This document shows, one piece after another, positions 35,994 to 45,239 of a stretch of 64,000 nt of DNA. The DNA comes from UBA7328 sp002471345 (GTDB lineage Bacteria > Bacteroidota > Bacteroidia > Chitinophagales > Saprospiraceae). Position numbers and translations under genes: made by a program. The stretch spans positions 124,001-188,000 of the forward strand of contig CAXGOB010000002.1 in NCBI GenBank assembly GCA_964011275.1. Direction: 5' to 3'. The notes under the pieces are model-generated. The model was not told the origin of the DNA. It made no database searches and worked only from the letters and a program-made list of their open reading frames with translations. Each line of letters starts with the position of its first letter. The first letter of the stretch is position 1.

Positions 35994-36044
35994 GCCTTTT
36001 GATAAATTTTAGATTAATTTGCGGACGGAGATAAATAAAATAAG

Positions 36045-36239
36045 ATGACTTTTAATTTTCTATTTTCATTTGCAGGCCCAGAAATGATCATTATTGCACT
36101 GATTGTTTTACTTCTATTTGGTGGTAAAAAAGTGCCAGAATTAATGAAAGGTTTAGGTAAGGGTATTAGAGAGTTTAACTCGGCAAAAAACACCATTGAA
36201 ACCGAAATCAAAGAAAGCGTCAAAGACGTAGAAAAGTAA
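36045..36239 (+). CDS. tatA: Sec-independent protein translocase TatA/TatE
   Basis: A 64-residue protein with one N-terminal membrane helix (about 9-25, [18 protein letters not shown]), the conserved [20 protein letters not shown] amphipathic helix and a charged tail. TatA forms the pore-like assembly of the twin-arginine export system for folded proteins. tatB/tatC are not in the window. The YhhN gene begins 18 bp downstream and may share its transcript. Confidence 0.92.
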   Translation: MTFNFLFSFAGPEMIIIALIVLLLFGGKKVPELMKGLGKGIREFNSAKNTIETEIKESVKDVEK

Positions 36240-36257
36240 CTGTTAAGCAATAGCGGC

Positions 36258-36938
36258 GTGAAGCCTAGCCATAACTTACCTAGATTTTTACCATTCACTA
36301 TTCTCTTTATAACATTGGGACTAGTAGATCTTTTTGCGGTTTCTTATTATCCATCATTCCGATGGATAAGTAAACCCCTAATCATGATCAGCTTGATAAG
36401 CTACTATTTTTTTAGTACTAGAGATCGTTCTCTTTTTAACGTGGTTTTTTTCGCTGGATTGATTGCCGCTCTGCTAGGTGATGTGTTTCTTCTTTTAAAT
36501 GGAGAAAAATATTTTTTGTTGGGTCTTGGCAGCTTTCTCATAATGCAAGTGATATATATCTTCACTTTTATAAAAGGATCGTATCATAGATCTACTTCAA
36601 AAGGATTAATAGCTTTAGTCTTTCTTGTGACCTTAATTTATTTTTTGAAATTACTCTGGCCACATCTCGATGCAATGGCAATTCCAGTATCCATATATTC
36701 TTTGATCATTGTAGTCATGGCAATTAGTGCCTTGATGAGAAATAAAAATCTTACTGGTTACAATTGGGTATTAGGTGGTGCCATTCTTTTCATGATATCA
36801 GATGGGTTCATTGCATGGAATAAATTTATGACTCCTGTAGCTCTAGGAGGTATAATAGTAATGAGCACATATATACTTGCTCAGTATTTTATTTTGATGG
36901 GTATGTTGAAAGGAGTTTACAGTACTAGATCTGAATAA
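36258..36938 (+). CDS. YhhN/TMEM86-family membrane protein (lysoplasmalogenase-like)
   Basis: A 226-residue protein with about eight membrane helices. Diagnostic polar residues inside helices are ALLGDVFLLL (about 73-82) and ISDGFIAWNKF (about 181-191), matching the YhhN family, whose animal members hydrolyse lysoplasmalogen. The role in bacteria is mostly untested. It starts at GTG 36258, 18 bp after tatA; no ATG fits the N-terminus. Its 3' end overlaps the convergent GHMP kinase gene by 22 bp. Confidence 0.85.
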   Translation: MKPSHNLPRFLPFTILFITLGLVDLFAVSYYPSFRWISKPLIMISLISYYFFSTRDRSLFNVVFFAGLIAALLGDVFLLLNGEKYFLLGLGSFLIMQVIYIFTFIKGSYHRSTSKGLIALVFLVTLIYFLKLLWPHLDAMAIPVSIYSLIIVVMAISALMRNKNLTGYNWVLGGAILFMISDGFIAWNKFMTPVALGGIIVMSTYILAQYFILMGMLKGVYSTRSE

Positions 36939-37837
36939 GGCATAACGGTCTTGAGTCCTTTTTCTTCAAAATACTTCTTCACCTTCGATTCAGGCTCATT
37001 TGCGACTACAAGCATAAAATCTCCTCCCCATGCTCCCAAAGACTTTATCGTTCCATTGAAATCACTGAAATTCTCTTTTTGTACAGAAGGCACCCCAATG
37101 GCATCTGAAATTAAAGATTCATGCTCTTCTAGTAATTTTTCGAAATTGGATTTGTCTTTACACTCTATTATTTGGTCCGAAATCTGACTAATTGTTCTTA
37201 CCAGTTTATCCGACTTCTGTACTGCTTTGCGATAGTAATTAATTGCAGCCTCTGTGTTTTGCTTTTTTCCTCTGTGAACGAGAAAAAGACATTTTTCAAA
37301 TGGAAATTTTAGATCCATTTCGGAATAACTGATTTCGTCATCAGTTTTGGTATAAGTAATCGGACTATCTACAAATGCACAGGCCACATCAAATGCACTA
37401 CCATTCGAAATTTCGTAATAAAGCAAAAAAGGGTTTACATCTGCCCATTCTGACACAGCATATATAAGGCTACTACTTGAGCCTAATCCCCATATTCTTG
37501 GGAACTCTAAAAAAGTATTAACTCTGAAACCATTCCAATTATTCAGAAATTCAGAATTCAATCTTACTGCTCCTCTTAATAATTTGTGCAAAAAGAATGA
37601 AACATCATCATCGGATGTTCTTATAGGCTTGAAATCGTAAAGGGAAATTTGGGTCTCAAACCACAAGTCACCGTTTTCATCAAAACTTTCCCAGACCAAA
37701 TCTGATCCTCTCAATGGTTTAACATGAAGGGACTGTCCTTTTTTACAGGGTAGTGCTATAGCTTTCGCACCGTCCATGACAGCGTATTCTGCGGTGAGCA
37801 GAAGTTTTCCCCGGCCATAATATTTTTTAACAGCGAT
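36917..37837 (-). CDS. GHMP kinase, mevalonate-kinase-like; non-standard start codon
   Basis: The first in-frame ATG (37777) falls inside the conserved N-terminal motif: the codons just upstream read KKYYGRGKLLLTAEYAV, which is the GHMP-kinase start region. The frame reaches back to a stop at 37852-37850 with no ATG, GTG or TTG, so initiation probably uses ATC at 37837 (or another rare codon), giving 306 residues. The ATP loop GLGSSSSLIYAVSEW and the C-terminal LGAWGGDF motif are present. It probably phosphorylates mevalonate or a pathway intermediate, as it lies behind HMG-CoA reductase and IPP isomerase. A single-base sequence error upstream is the main alternative. Confidence 0.75.
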   Translation of the reverse strand: MAVKKYYGRGKLLLTAEYAVMDGAKAIALPCKKGQSLHVKPLRGSDLVWESFDENGDLWFETQISLYDFKPIRTSDDDVSFFLHKLLRGAVRLNSEFLNNWNGFRVNTFLEFPRIWGLGSSSSLIYAVSEWADVNPFLLYYEISNGSAFDVACAFVDSPITYTKTDDEISYSEMDLKFPFEKCLFLVHRGKKQNTEAAINYYRKAVQKSDKLVRTISQISDQIIECKDKSNFEKLLEEHESLISDAIGVPSVQKENFSDFNGTIKSLGAWGGDFMLVVANEPESKVKKYFEEKGLKTVMPYSDLVL

Positions 37838-37858
37838 GACTTTTGATAATTAGCTTCA

Positions 37859-37866
37859 CAAAAGTA
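37859..37866 (-). promoter_or_regulatory. -7 promoter box of the GHMP kinase gene
   Basis: The minus strand reads TACTTTTG (37866-37859), a full match to TAnnTTTG. The predicted transcription start near 37852 leaves only about 15 bases before the proposed ATC start at 37837, which limits how far upstream the protein can begin. Confidence 0.45.
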
Positions 37867-38016
37867 GAAAATTATATAAGTATTTCTTTAAAGTTTAAAT
37901 GCTTTTGAATCAAGCATTCATAATTAACATAAATATTTAATATGCAAATTAGGAGGCATGGCTACAACAGGACAATTGACTATCAAAATAAGTTAATATA
38001 GATAGCGAATGGGCGA

Positions 38017-39360
38017 TCAGTTTCTCAACCCAATCTTTCTAAGATGATTTAAATATTCTCTTACATTCGAGAATGAAACTAATTTATGTGCAAAATGCTC
38101 CATGGCAGCAGCAAATTCTTTTTCTGTAGCTTGAAGTTGATTCAAAATATTTGAAAGGTGCATTCTCATATGACCCTGTTGAATGCCTGTAGTAACTAAT
38201 GATTTCAGAGCAGCAAAGTTTTGCATCAATCCTACTGATGCCACTATTTCCATAAGCTTTGTTGCATTTGGGTTTTGCAGAATTTTAAGAGAAAGTTTTG
38301 CCAAAGGGTGTAGATTAGTTAGTCCTCCTATAGTACCAAGAGCTAATGGTAAATCCATAAAGAACTTGAATTGTCCATTATCCATTGTACATGAAGATAA
38401 TCCTCGATACTGTCCATCAGAGACTGCATATGTATGTCCACATGCTTCTACGGCTCTAAAATCATTTCCAGTGGCAAGAACCACTGCGTCCACTCCATTA
38501 AAGATTCCTTTATTGTGAGTTGTAGCTCTATAGGGGTCCAACTTGGCAATCAATACTGCTCTATAAAATTTTTGAGCGAAAATCTCAGCAGAAATACTAT
38601 TTGAAAACTTTCCTAAATCTTGTATAGGACAACCGACTTCGACTCTAACTATACACTCTGGAGTATAATTAGAAAGAATGCAAAGAACAATATCAATTTC
38701 TTTTTCCTTGCCAAGAAAGTTCGGAGCATTTTGAATAAAGAATTTCCACTTTGCAGCAATTTTTTCTAAAACTGTATTGATAAAATTAGCGCCCATTGAA
38801 TCACAGGTCTCAAATTTCATTTCAATTTTATAATAACCACTTTTCTCCTCTGTCATGTCAATTAGATTCATTGACAAAATCCCCCCACCTCGAGATTTCA
38901 TTTTAGCCGTGAAGTCCTCACAATCACTTTCTAATTCTTCCTTTTTGACTTCAAAAAATAGTAAGATTTTCTCTTTTGGTCCATTCCAAAAGAAATGTAC
39001 ATGTCCTAATTTTATAGTACTTAGTACTTCAGCTTTTATGCCTCCTCTCGTCTTCCAAAATTTAGCAGCATTACTTGCTGCAGCGACAACTGATGATTCT
39101 TCAATCACCATCGGAACTACATACTCCTCATTATTTATAATGAAGTGAGGTGCTACTCCAAACGGCATGGGGAAATTAGCTAACGTGTTTTCGCTAAATC
39201 CATCCAATATTTTTTGTACATCAGTATTAATATGTTGGTATGAGCTAAGAAATTTATTCAAATCAGTATCATCTGATAGCCCATGCTCTTGTACCCAAGC
39301 TGTCTTTTGTTGTTTATTTAGTTTTGAAAATCCTCCTGCTTTGTCTTTTCCTTTATTCAC
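38017..39360 (-). CDS. mvaA: Hydroxymethylglutaryl-CoA reductase, class II-like
   Basis: A 447-residue soluble enzyme making mevalonate from HMG-CoA. Catalytic residues match the Pseudomonas mevalonii enzyme: Glu in VIEESSVV (87/88), Lys284 (THNKGIFNG), Asp300 (ATGNDFRAVEA) and His397 (QGHMRMH). It lacks the membrane domain of class I enzymes, and the NFPMPFGVAPHF start is typical of class II. Its start overlaps the IPP isomerase stop by 4 bp, so the two are coupled, and the mevalonate-kinase-like gene follows 180 bp downstream. Confidence 0.95.
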   Translation of the reverse strand: MNKGKDKAGGFSKLNKQQKTAWVQEHGLSDDTDLNKFLSSYQHINTDVQKILDGFSENTLANFPMPFGVAPHFIINNEEYVVPMVIEESSVVAAASNAAKFWKTRGGIKAEVLSTIKLGHVHFFWNGPKEKILLFFEVKKEELESDCEDFTAKMKSRGGGILSMNLIDMTEEKSGYYKIEMKFETCDSMGANFINTVLEKIAAKWKFFIQNAPNFLGKEKEIDIVLCILSNYTPECIVRVEVGCPIQDLGKFSNSISAEIFAQKFYRAVLIAKLDPYRATTHNKGIFNGVDAVVLATGNDFRAVEACGHTYAVSDGQYRGLSSCTMDNGQFKFFMDLPLALGTIGGLTNLHPLAKLSLKILQNPNATKLMEIVASVGLMQNFAALKSLVTTGIQQGHMRMHLSNILNQLQATEKEFAAAMEHFAHKLVSFSNVREYLNHLRKIGLRN

Positions 39361-40367
39361 CTTACTACAGTTAAATATTGAGCTGCCATTTTATATCCTT
39401 CTATTTGTGCTTCTACATATTTTGCCAAATCTGAATAGTTTCCTAAAGCATGATTTAAAAAAGATGAGGCTTGCCCGTAAACACTATTTAATTCACATTT
39501 TTTATTGAGATAATAACCTGAAAGATAATCTTTTACACCTCCTGAGATGATAATGTGTTTCATTTTGGCTTTAATATTATCTCTACTAATATCATTGATG
39601 AACTGGACCATTTCTTCTGCGGTATGACCCAAATTTATGAATTCAGAATGATAATTCTCTTCCCTGCGCAAAGCTTCGAGTTTGGTGAAATTTGTTCCTC
39701 CAAACCCTGCTAGCTCAATTCCTGCAATGTCCATAGATAGCATTGCTTTCAAACTTTCAGGTCCGAAGCCCTGACCAACTTCTTTTATTACAATTTTCGT
39801 TTTGACATTGTCAATAACTTTTTGAATACAGTCCAAAGGATTCATATCTATCATATCTCCTTCAAGTTGCATCCATTCTTGCATTGGGTTGATGTGAATG
39901 AAAAGGCCATCAGCCTTGAGTTTGGAAATTAGATTTATAATAGTTTGAAAATCCTCATTTCTTACAATTTCTATAATCTGAGCAATACCTAGATTTGCAT
40001 ATAGAGGTTGGATGCCTATAATCTCTCTTACATCAAAATCTAAGAAAAATTCATCACTTTTTAAAAGTTGTCGACATGAGCCTAACCCCATTCCCAGTCC
40101 AAATTCGTTACATGCCCTCGCTAGATTTTGATTGATATGAGCCGCTTTTTCCGTGCCTCCAGTCATGCTCGACACCCAGATTGGTGCTTCCAGTTCCGCT
40201 CCCAAAAAGTTTAGCGAAATATTTGATTTTTCACTTGCCATATGGTTGATAGCAGGTTCATAATTGAATCTAGTATCTCTTTTGTTCTTACCAGTCTGAG
40301 ATTCTAATGCCAAAGCAATATGATCCTTTTTCCTTCTAATAGCCGATTTGTCCTTGTTTGAATTCAT
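39357..40367 (-). CDS. fni: Isopentenyl-diphosphate delta-isomerase, type 2
   Basis: A 336-residue FMN-dependent isomerase interconverting IPP and DMAPP. Signature blocks are RKKDHIALAL at the N-terminus, PIWVSSMTGG, GLGMGLGSCRQLL, HINPMQEWMQLEGD and VIKEVGQGFG. The frame is open to 40457, but a -7 box at 40385-40378 puts transcription start near 40371, so I take the ATG at 40367; the transcript would be almost leaderless. It is the first gene of the isoprenoid cluster fni-mvaA-GHMP kinase. Confidence 0.95.
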   Translation of the reverse strand: MNSNKDKSAIRRKKDHIALALESQTGKNKRDTRFNYEPAINHMASEKSNISLNFLGAELEAPIWVSSMTGGTEKAAHINQNLARACNEFGLGMGLGSCRQLLKSDEFFLDFDVREIIGIQPLYANLGIAQIIEIVRNEDFQTIINLISKLKADGLFIHINPMQEWMQLEGDMIDMNPLDCIQKVIDNVKTKIVIKEVGQGFGPESLKAMLSMDIAGIELAGFGGTNFTKLEALRREENYHSEFINLGHTAEEMVQFINDISRDNIKAKMKHIIISGGVKDYLSGYYLNKKCELNSVYGQASSFLNHALGNYSDLAKYVEAQIEGYKMAAQYLTVVR

Positions 40368-40377
40368 ATAGATCATA

Positions 40378-40385
40378 CAAACATA
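40378..40385 (-). promoter_or_regulatory. -7 promoter box of fni
   Basis: The minus strand reads TATGTTTG (40385-40378), a full match to TAnnTTTG. It overlaps the upstream candidate start ATG 40376 and so decides in favour of ATG 40367. Confidence 0.5.
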
Positions 40386-40524
40386 AGTACTAACCAGAAG
40401 GTTGAAAGCGTTTTTTGACCGTCTTTTAATTTTAATTGGCTGCTTAGACAATGTCAACTAGGAAAATAGGATTTAATTAACCCTATATGCAGAATCTGAG
40501 TAGTTGTATAAAAAACGATTTTTG

Positions 40525-41649
40525 ATGAAATATGTAATTGGTCTTATTGTCCCCCTATTTATTTCTTATTCACTCAGTGGACAGATCGATCGGCAATCTG
40601 CTTTCCATTTTAATGAAGCAATCCTTCATTTCAAAGAAAAAAACTATAATGCTGCAATAAAGTCTTATGACGAAGCTTTAAAAATTACACCTGATTATGA
40701 AAAAGCGCTATACAACCGAGGCAAGGCCAAATTGAAGCTCAAGAATTATAAATCAGCGCTTTCAGATTTCAAAAAGACAGGTGACATTAATCCAAAACAT
40801 GCTAAAGCGCACCTATACAATGGTCTCTGCCAAATGCGATTAAAAAATTACCCTGCTGCAATTTCATATCTCAGCAAGTCAATAGCTATAGATAAATCAT
40901 CTTATGCATATACCAATAGGGCACTATGTTTCATGCAAGAAAAAAAATATGACAAAGCTATAAAAGACTATGCCCTGGTCCTTAATGATGATTCTAAAAA
41001 TGTAAAGGCAAGGCATAACAGAGCAATTTGTCTTCTCAAATTGGATAAAAAAGCGGCGGCCTTAGCAGATCTATCTAAGATCTTAGACATTGATCCTGAA
41101 CATAATGATGCAAGATTTGCTAGAGCACAGATAATGAGCAAAGAAGAAGATTTTTCTAAAGTGATTTCTGATTTAAATCACCTAGAAAGGTCTCAGTACG
41201 ATAATAAAAAGATATTCTACATGAGAGGATATGCTTACTTAAAACAAGGTGATCTAGAAAGCGCAAATTCTGATTTTGCTCGTATGATTGACCTAGATCC
41301 ACAGCATGGCTCCGCCATAAAAAATGCGGCGTTCACAAGTTATAAACTCAAGGCTTTTGATGATGCAGTAAAGTATTACTCGTTAATACTAGATATTGAG
41401 CCTGAAAATGAAAAGCACTATCTAAATAGAGGACTGGCCTGTCTGCAAATAGAAAAGTTTGATCAAGCCCATAATGATTTTTCTAAAGTGATTTCTTTCC
41501 AACCTGAAATGGCTTTAGCCTATTATAACAGAGCTAATGCTCTTATTGGAATGGAAGACAAGCCCTCAGCATGTGAGGATATGAGGCAAGCAGCAAAATT
41601 GGGTTATGAAAAAGCATTTAAACATATCTCCTATGCATGTCAGAATTAA
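40525..41649 (+). CDS. TPR-repeat protein, exported
   Basis: A 374-residue protein, taking ATG 40525 as start because it gives a signal peptide (MKYVIGLIVPLFISYSLSG) with cleavage near SGQ. The rest is almost entirely canonical TPR units of 34 residues, about nine or ten in a row (for example NYNAAIKSYDEALKITPDYEKALYN), ending with a Sel1-like ACEDMRQAAKLGYEKA. It is a likely periplasmic or surface scaffold. No partner is evident. It is divergent from fni and upstream of the ribosomal-protein operon. Confidence 0.82.
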   Translation: MKYVIGLIVPLFISYSLSGQIDRQSAFHFNEAILHFKEKNYNAAIKSYDEALKITPDYEKALYNRGKAKLKLKNYKSALSDFKKTGDINPKHAKAHLYNGLCQMRLKNYPAAISYLSKSIAIDKSSYAYTNRALCFMQEKKYDKAIKDYALVLNDDSKNVKARHNRAICLLKLDKKAAALADLSKILDIDPEHNDARFARAQIMSKEEDFSKVISDLNHLERSQYDNKKIFYMRGYAYLKQGDLESANSDFARMIDLDPQHGSAIKNAAFTSYKLKAFDDAVKYYSLILDIEPENEKHYLNRGLACLQIEKFDQAHNDFSKVISFQPEMALAYYNRANALIGMEDKPSACEDMRQAAKLGYEKAFKHISYACQN

Positions 41650-41813
41650 TTCCATATTTCTTTTACTAAATATTTGTTGATTCTAGGGCCAAAAATCAGG
41701 AGTAACATGATTATTCCTTTGCCAAAAGGGTCTTTCAAAATTTTATTTTGTGCGATAATTAAACTGACTATCAACAAGTTACAATCAGCACATGAAAATA
41801 TTATTGTCTTTTT

Positions 41814-41845
41814 CTTGATTCCACCTTTTAATAAATATACTTTTG
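41814..41845 (+). promoter_or_regulatory. Promoter of the rplM-rpsI-rpsB-tsf operon
   Basis: CTTG (41814-41817) is followed after 20 bases by TACTTTTG (41838-41845), matching the Bacteroidota consensus with one mismatch in the -33 box. Transcription would start near 41852, about 27 bases before the rplM start. Confidence 0.6.
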
Positions 41846-41878
41846 CAGCCGCTTTTGAAATAGCAAAAAATAACTGCG

Positions 41879-42322
41879 GTGAATACATTAAGTTATAAAA
41901 CGAAATCCACAAGAAAAGAAGACGTTGAGCGCGATTGGTATATAGTAGATGCTACTAATGTACCTCTAGGCCGTCTTTGTACCAAAATAGCTAATGTGCT
42001 GAGAGGTAAACATAAGCCTTCGTACACTCCACATATTGATGATGGTGATAATATTATCGTGATCAATGCGGAGAAAGTTAGATTAACTGGTAACAAATGG
42101 AATGACAAAGAATATTTAAGATATTCTGGATATCCTGGAGGATTAAAATCAAGAACTGCTGCTGAGCAGTTAGAAAAGAAACCATTCTTCATTGTAGAAA
42201 ATGCCGTGCGAGGTATGCTACCAAAGAATAGATTGGGAAGACAAATGTTTAAAAAGTTATTTGTGTATGTAGGAGGAGATCATCCTCATGCAGCGCAGAA
42301 GCCAAAAGAATTCAAATTCTGA
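41879..42322 (+). CDS. rplM: 50S ribosomal protein uL13
   Basis: A 147-residue ribosomal protein beginning at GTG 41879 (MNTLSYKT as in Bacteroidota homologues) and carrying the uL13 blocks WYIVDATNVPLGRLCTKIA, GDNIIVINAEKVRLTGNK and AVRGMLPKNRLGRQMFKKL. It binds 23S rRNA early in assembly. It heads the operon with rpsI, which starts one base after its stop codon. Confidence 0.97.
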   Translation: MNTLSYKTKSTRKEDVERDWYIVDATNVPLGRLCTKIANVLRGKHKPSYTPHIDDGDNIIVINAEKVRLTGNKWNDKEYLRYSGYPGGLKSRTAAEQLEKKPFFIVENAVRGMLPKNRLGRQMFKKLFVYVGGDHPHAAQKPKEFKF

Positions 42323-42323
42323 T

Positions 42324-42710
42324 ATGGATACTATTAACACTATAGGAAGAAGAAAGGCCTCAGTGGCTAGAGTATATTTAAGTAATGGCACTGGCAACAT
42401 AGTTGTGAATGGTCGTGATCTTAAAGAATACTTTCCTCAGCCAGCCATACAATTCAAAGTAGTACACCCTTTAGAAATAATTGGAGTACTGAAAGAATAT
42501 GACTTAAAGGTCAATGTGAAAGGTGGAGGGTTCAAAGGACAAGCTGAAGCTATACGTCTAGGAATCTCTAGAGCACTTGTGAAAATCAATGAAGATTTTA
42601 AATCACCATTGAAGGAATTGAAATATCTCACTAGAGATGCCAGAGTGGTAGAAAGAAAGAAATACGGAAAGCCAAAGGCAAGAAAGAGTTTCCAATTCTC
42701 AAAACGTTAA
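42324..42710 (+). CDS. rpsI: 30S ribosomal protein uS9
   Basis: A 128-residue protein. The frame extends upstream into rplM, but the start at ATG 42324, one base after the rplM stop, gives the family N-terminus (TINTIGRRKASVARVYL). The C-terminal KKYGKPKARKSFQFSKR is the basic tail that reaches the decoding site tRNA. It is translationally coupled to rplM. Confidence 0.97.
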   Translation: MDTINTIGRRKASVARVYLSNGTGNIVVNGRDLKEYFPQPAIQFKVVHPLEIIGVLKEYDLKVNVKGGGFKGQAEAIRLGISRALVKINEDFKSPLKELKYLTRDARVVERKKYGKPKARKSFQFSKR

Positions 42711-42720
42711 TATTAAGACA

Positions 42721-43443
42721 ATGCCAAAGATTGAATATAAAGAGTTATTGGATGCTGGTGTTCATTTAGGACACATGAAAAAGAAATGGAATCCCAAAAT
42801 GCAGCCATACATTTTCATGGAACGCAAGGGAATTCATATCATAGATCTTAATCAGACTATGAAGTCTATGGAAAAAAGTGCGAATGCACTTAGATCTATA
42901 GCTAAATCTGGTAGAAAGATTCTTTTTGTAGCTACAAAGAAGCAAGCAAGAGATATTGTTAAAGAAGCTGCTCAAAGTGTGAATATGCCTTTCGTAACCG
43001 AGAGATGGTTAGGAGGTATGATGACGAACTTTGCTACTATCAGAAGATCGGTAAAGAAAATGCAAAGTATAGATAGAATCTTAGCAGATGGCTCATTGAC
43101 AAGCATCACTAAGAAAGAAAGATTGACCCTTTCTAGAGAAAGAGCAAAGCTAGATAAAGTGTTAGGTGGTATTTCTGGATTGAATAGAATACCTGCAGCT
43201 GTATTCATAGTGGATATTACACATGAGCATATTGCTGTAACAGAGTCTAACAAACTAGGATTGAGAACATTTGCATTGGTAGATACGAACTCAAATCCTA
43301 ATCTTATTGACTTCCCTATTCCTGCAAATGATGACGCTTCAAAATCAATAAGAGTAATTACTAATTATATGATAGAAGCGATCAAAGAAGGACTAACGGA
43401 AAGATCCAAGGTACAGGAAGAATTACCTCAAGCCACTACATAA
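42721..43443 (+). CDS. rpsB: 30S ribosomal protein uS2
   Basis: A 240-residue protein with the uS2 blocks LLDAGVHLGHMKKKWNPKMQPYIF, FVTERWLGGMMTNFATIRRS and RTFALVDTNSNPNLIDFPIPANDDA. It is needed for late 30S assembly. It starts 10 bp after rpsI and is followed by tsf after 54 bp, the conserved rpsB-tsf order. Confidence 0.97.
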   Translation: MPKIEYKELLDAGVHLGHMKKKWNPKMQPYIFMERKGIHIIDLNQTMKSMEKSANALRSIAKSGRKILFVATKKQARDIVKEAAQSVNMPFVTERWLGGMMTNFATIRRSVKKMQSIDRILADGSLTSITKKERLTLSRERAKLDKVLGGISGLNRIPAAVFIVDITHEHIAVTESNKLGLRTFALVDTNSNPNLIDFPIPANDDASKSIRVITNYMIEAIKEGLTERSKVQEELPQATT

Positions 43444-43497
43444 GTGAGCCTGAAGTAAGTTTTAAAATATTATTAGTAAAAAAGGAAATATAATATA

Positions 43498-44340
43498 ATG
43501 GCAATAAGCGCATCAGACGTAAAGAAGCTTCGAGATATGACAGGAGCTGGTATGATGGATTGTAAAAAAGCCCTCACTGAAGCTAATGGTGATTTTGATA
43601 AAGCCATAGAAGAACTGAGAAAAAAAGGGCAAAAACTTTCTGCCAAAAGAGCAGATAGAGATACTACAGAAGGTGTAGTCATCGCCAAAACTTCAGGAAA
43701 TAGAAATAATGGAGTAGTTGTAAAATTAGGTTGCGAAACCGATTTTGTTGCTAAAGGTGAGGGTTTCATTTCAATGGCTGATAAGATAGCTGAGATAGCA
43801 TTAAAAGAACTACCTACTACCGTAGATGATCTCAAAGCTACAGCTTTTGGAGATGGAATGACCATTGGAGAGAAAGTAATAGAACAGACAGGAGTCATAG
43901 GAGAGAAAATTTCTCTTAATGAATATGCCAAAATTGAAACAGCAGCAGGAGAAGGACAAGTACTTCCTTATATTCACATGGGATATAAAGCAGGTGTACT
44001 AGTAGCTCTTAACTTAGAAGGGCCACAATTTGTGGATGCGGGTAAAGATGTGGCTATGCAAGTAGCTGCAATGAAACCAATTGCTGTGAATCAGGATGGT
44101 GTAGATCAAGCTACAATAGATAAAGAAATAGAAATAGGTAAAGAGTTGGCAAAGAATGAAGGAAAGCCAGAAGCGATGCTGGAAAGAATCGCAACTGGTA
44201 GGTTAAACAAATTCTTCAAAGAAACTACTCTACTACCACAAGCATTTGTGAAGGACTCTAAGAAGTCAGTTGACGGATATCTGAAAGATCAAGATCCGAA
44301 TCTGACAGTTACAGATTTCAAACACATTTCGTTAGGATAA
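43498..44340 (+). CDS. tsf: Elongation factor Ts
   Basis: A 280-residue nucleotide-exchange factor for EF-Tu. The N-terminal LRDMTGAGMMDCKKAL is the UBA-like domain signature, and the core KLGCETDFVAKGEGF follows at about 80. The length matches bacterial EF-Ts. It is last in the ribosomal operon, ending with an intrinsic terminator. Confidence 0.97.
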   Translation: MAISASDVKKLRDMTGAGMMDCKKALTEANGDFDKAIEELRKKGQKLSAKRADRDTTEGVVIAKTSGNRNNGVVVKLGCETDFVAKGEGFISMADKIAEIALKELPTTVDDLKATAFGDGMTIGEKVIEQTGVIGEKISLNEYAKIETAAGEGQVLPYIHMGYKAGVLVALNLEGPQFVDAGKDVAMQVAAMKPIAVNQDGVDQATIDKEIEIGKELAKNEGKPEAMLERIATGRLNKFFKETTLLPQAFVKDSKKSVDGYLKDQDPNLTVTDFKHISLG

Positions 44341-44344
44341 ATTA

Positions 44345-44379
44345 AAAAGAGCGATTCAATTTTTGGATCGCTTTTTTTA
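44345..44379 (+). terminator. Intrinsic terminator after tsf
   Basis: AGCGATTC (44350-44357) pairs with GGATCGCT (44365-44372), followed by TTTTTTTAT. It separates the ribosomal operon from pyrH. Confidence 0.85.
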
Positions 44380-44424
44380 TGTTTATACATCAATATATAT
44401 TTACTACTAAGCTTAAAGTCCATT

Positions 44425-45144
44425 ATGCCCTTGAAATATAAAAGACTGTTACTCAAACTCAGCGGCGAATCTCTAATGGGAGATAAATCATTTGGGATAA
44501 GTGCCGACAGACTTCATCATTATGCATTAGAGATAAAAAAAGCAAAAGAGTTAGAAGGGGTAGAAATAGCTATTGTGATAGGTGGTGGAAATATTTATAG
44601 AGGGCTTCAAGCATCAGATTCAGGTATTGAGAGAGTAACTGGAGATTATATGGGCATGCTAGCCACTTGTATCAATGGAATGGCTCTGCAGAGTGCTTTA
44701 GAAAATGTAGGAGTGTATACTAGGTTAGTCTCAGCAATAGAAATGAGAGAAATAGCTGAACCCTATATCAGAAGAAGAGCAGTAAGACATCTTGAAAAAG
44801 GCAGAGTAGTTATATTCTCTGCCGGAACTGGAAATCCATATTTTACTACTGATTCCGCTGCTGCTTTAAGAGCAAATGAAATAGATGCTAATGTTATCCT
44901 TAAAGGAACCAGAGTAGATGGAATATATTCTGAAGATCCTGAAAAAAATCCGAACGCTAAGAAATACGATGCAATCAGCTTCGATACCGCCATTTCAGAA
45001 AATCTAAAAGTAATGGATATGACCGCATTTACTCTTTGTCGAGAAAATAATCTACCGATCGTAGTATTCGATATCAATGAGAAGTACAATCTATATAAGG
45101 TTATAAAAGGGCAAGAAGGTTTAGGCACTCTTGTAAAGGACTAA
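44425..45144 (+). CDS. pyrH: Uridylate kinase
   Basis: A 239-residue bacterial UMP kinase of the amino-acid-kinase fold, making UDP from UMP. Blocks [44 protein letters not shown] and [20 protein letters not shown] are all present. In many bacteria it is followed by frr, but here it is followed by a PqiA-like gene and frr is not in the window. Confidence 0.97.
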   Translation: MPLKYKRLLLKLSGESLMGDKSFGISADRLHHYALEIKKAKELEGVEIAIVIGGGNIYRGLQASDSGIERVTGDYMGMLATCINGMALQSALENVGVYTRLVSAIEMREIAEPYIRRRAVRHLEKGRVVIFSAGTGNPYFTTDSAAALRANEIDANVILKGTRVDGIYSEDPEKNPNAKKYDAISFDTAISENLKVMDMTAFTLCRENNLPIVVFDINEKYNLYKVIKGQEGLGTLVKD

Positions 45145-45214
45145 ATGTAACTTTTGCACTCTCTCCCTCGTCTATTCACTTTTACCTCACATCAGACTTA
45201 TAGAACCTAATCCC

Positions 45215-45222
45215 TATTTTTG
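45215..45222 (+). promoter_or_regulatory. -7 promoter box of the PqiA-like gene
   Basis: TATTTTTG fully matches TAnnTTTG and lies 17 bp before the ATG at 45240. No clear -33 box was found. Confidence 0.4.
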
Positions 45223-45239
45223 AATAGAACTTATTCAAT

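Noticed and set aside
41646..41912. Minus-strand ORF between the TPR gene and rplM
   Set aside because: It overlaps the rplM promoter and start, and its composition is that of a random AT-rich frame.
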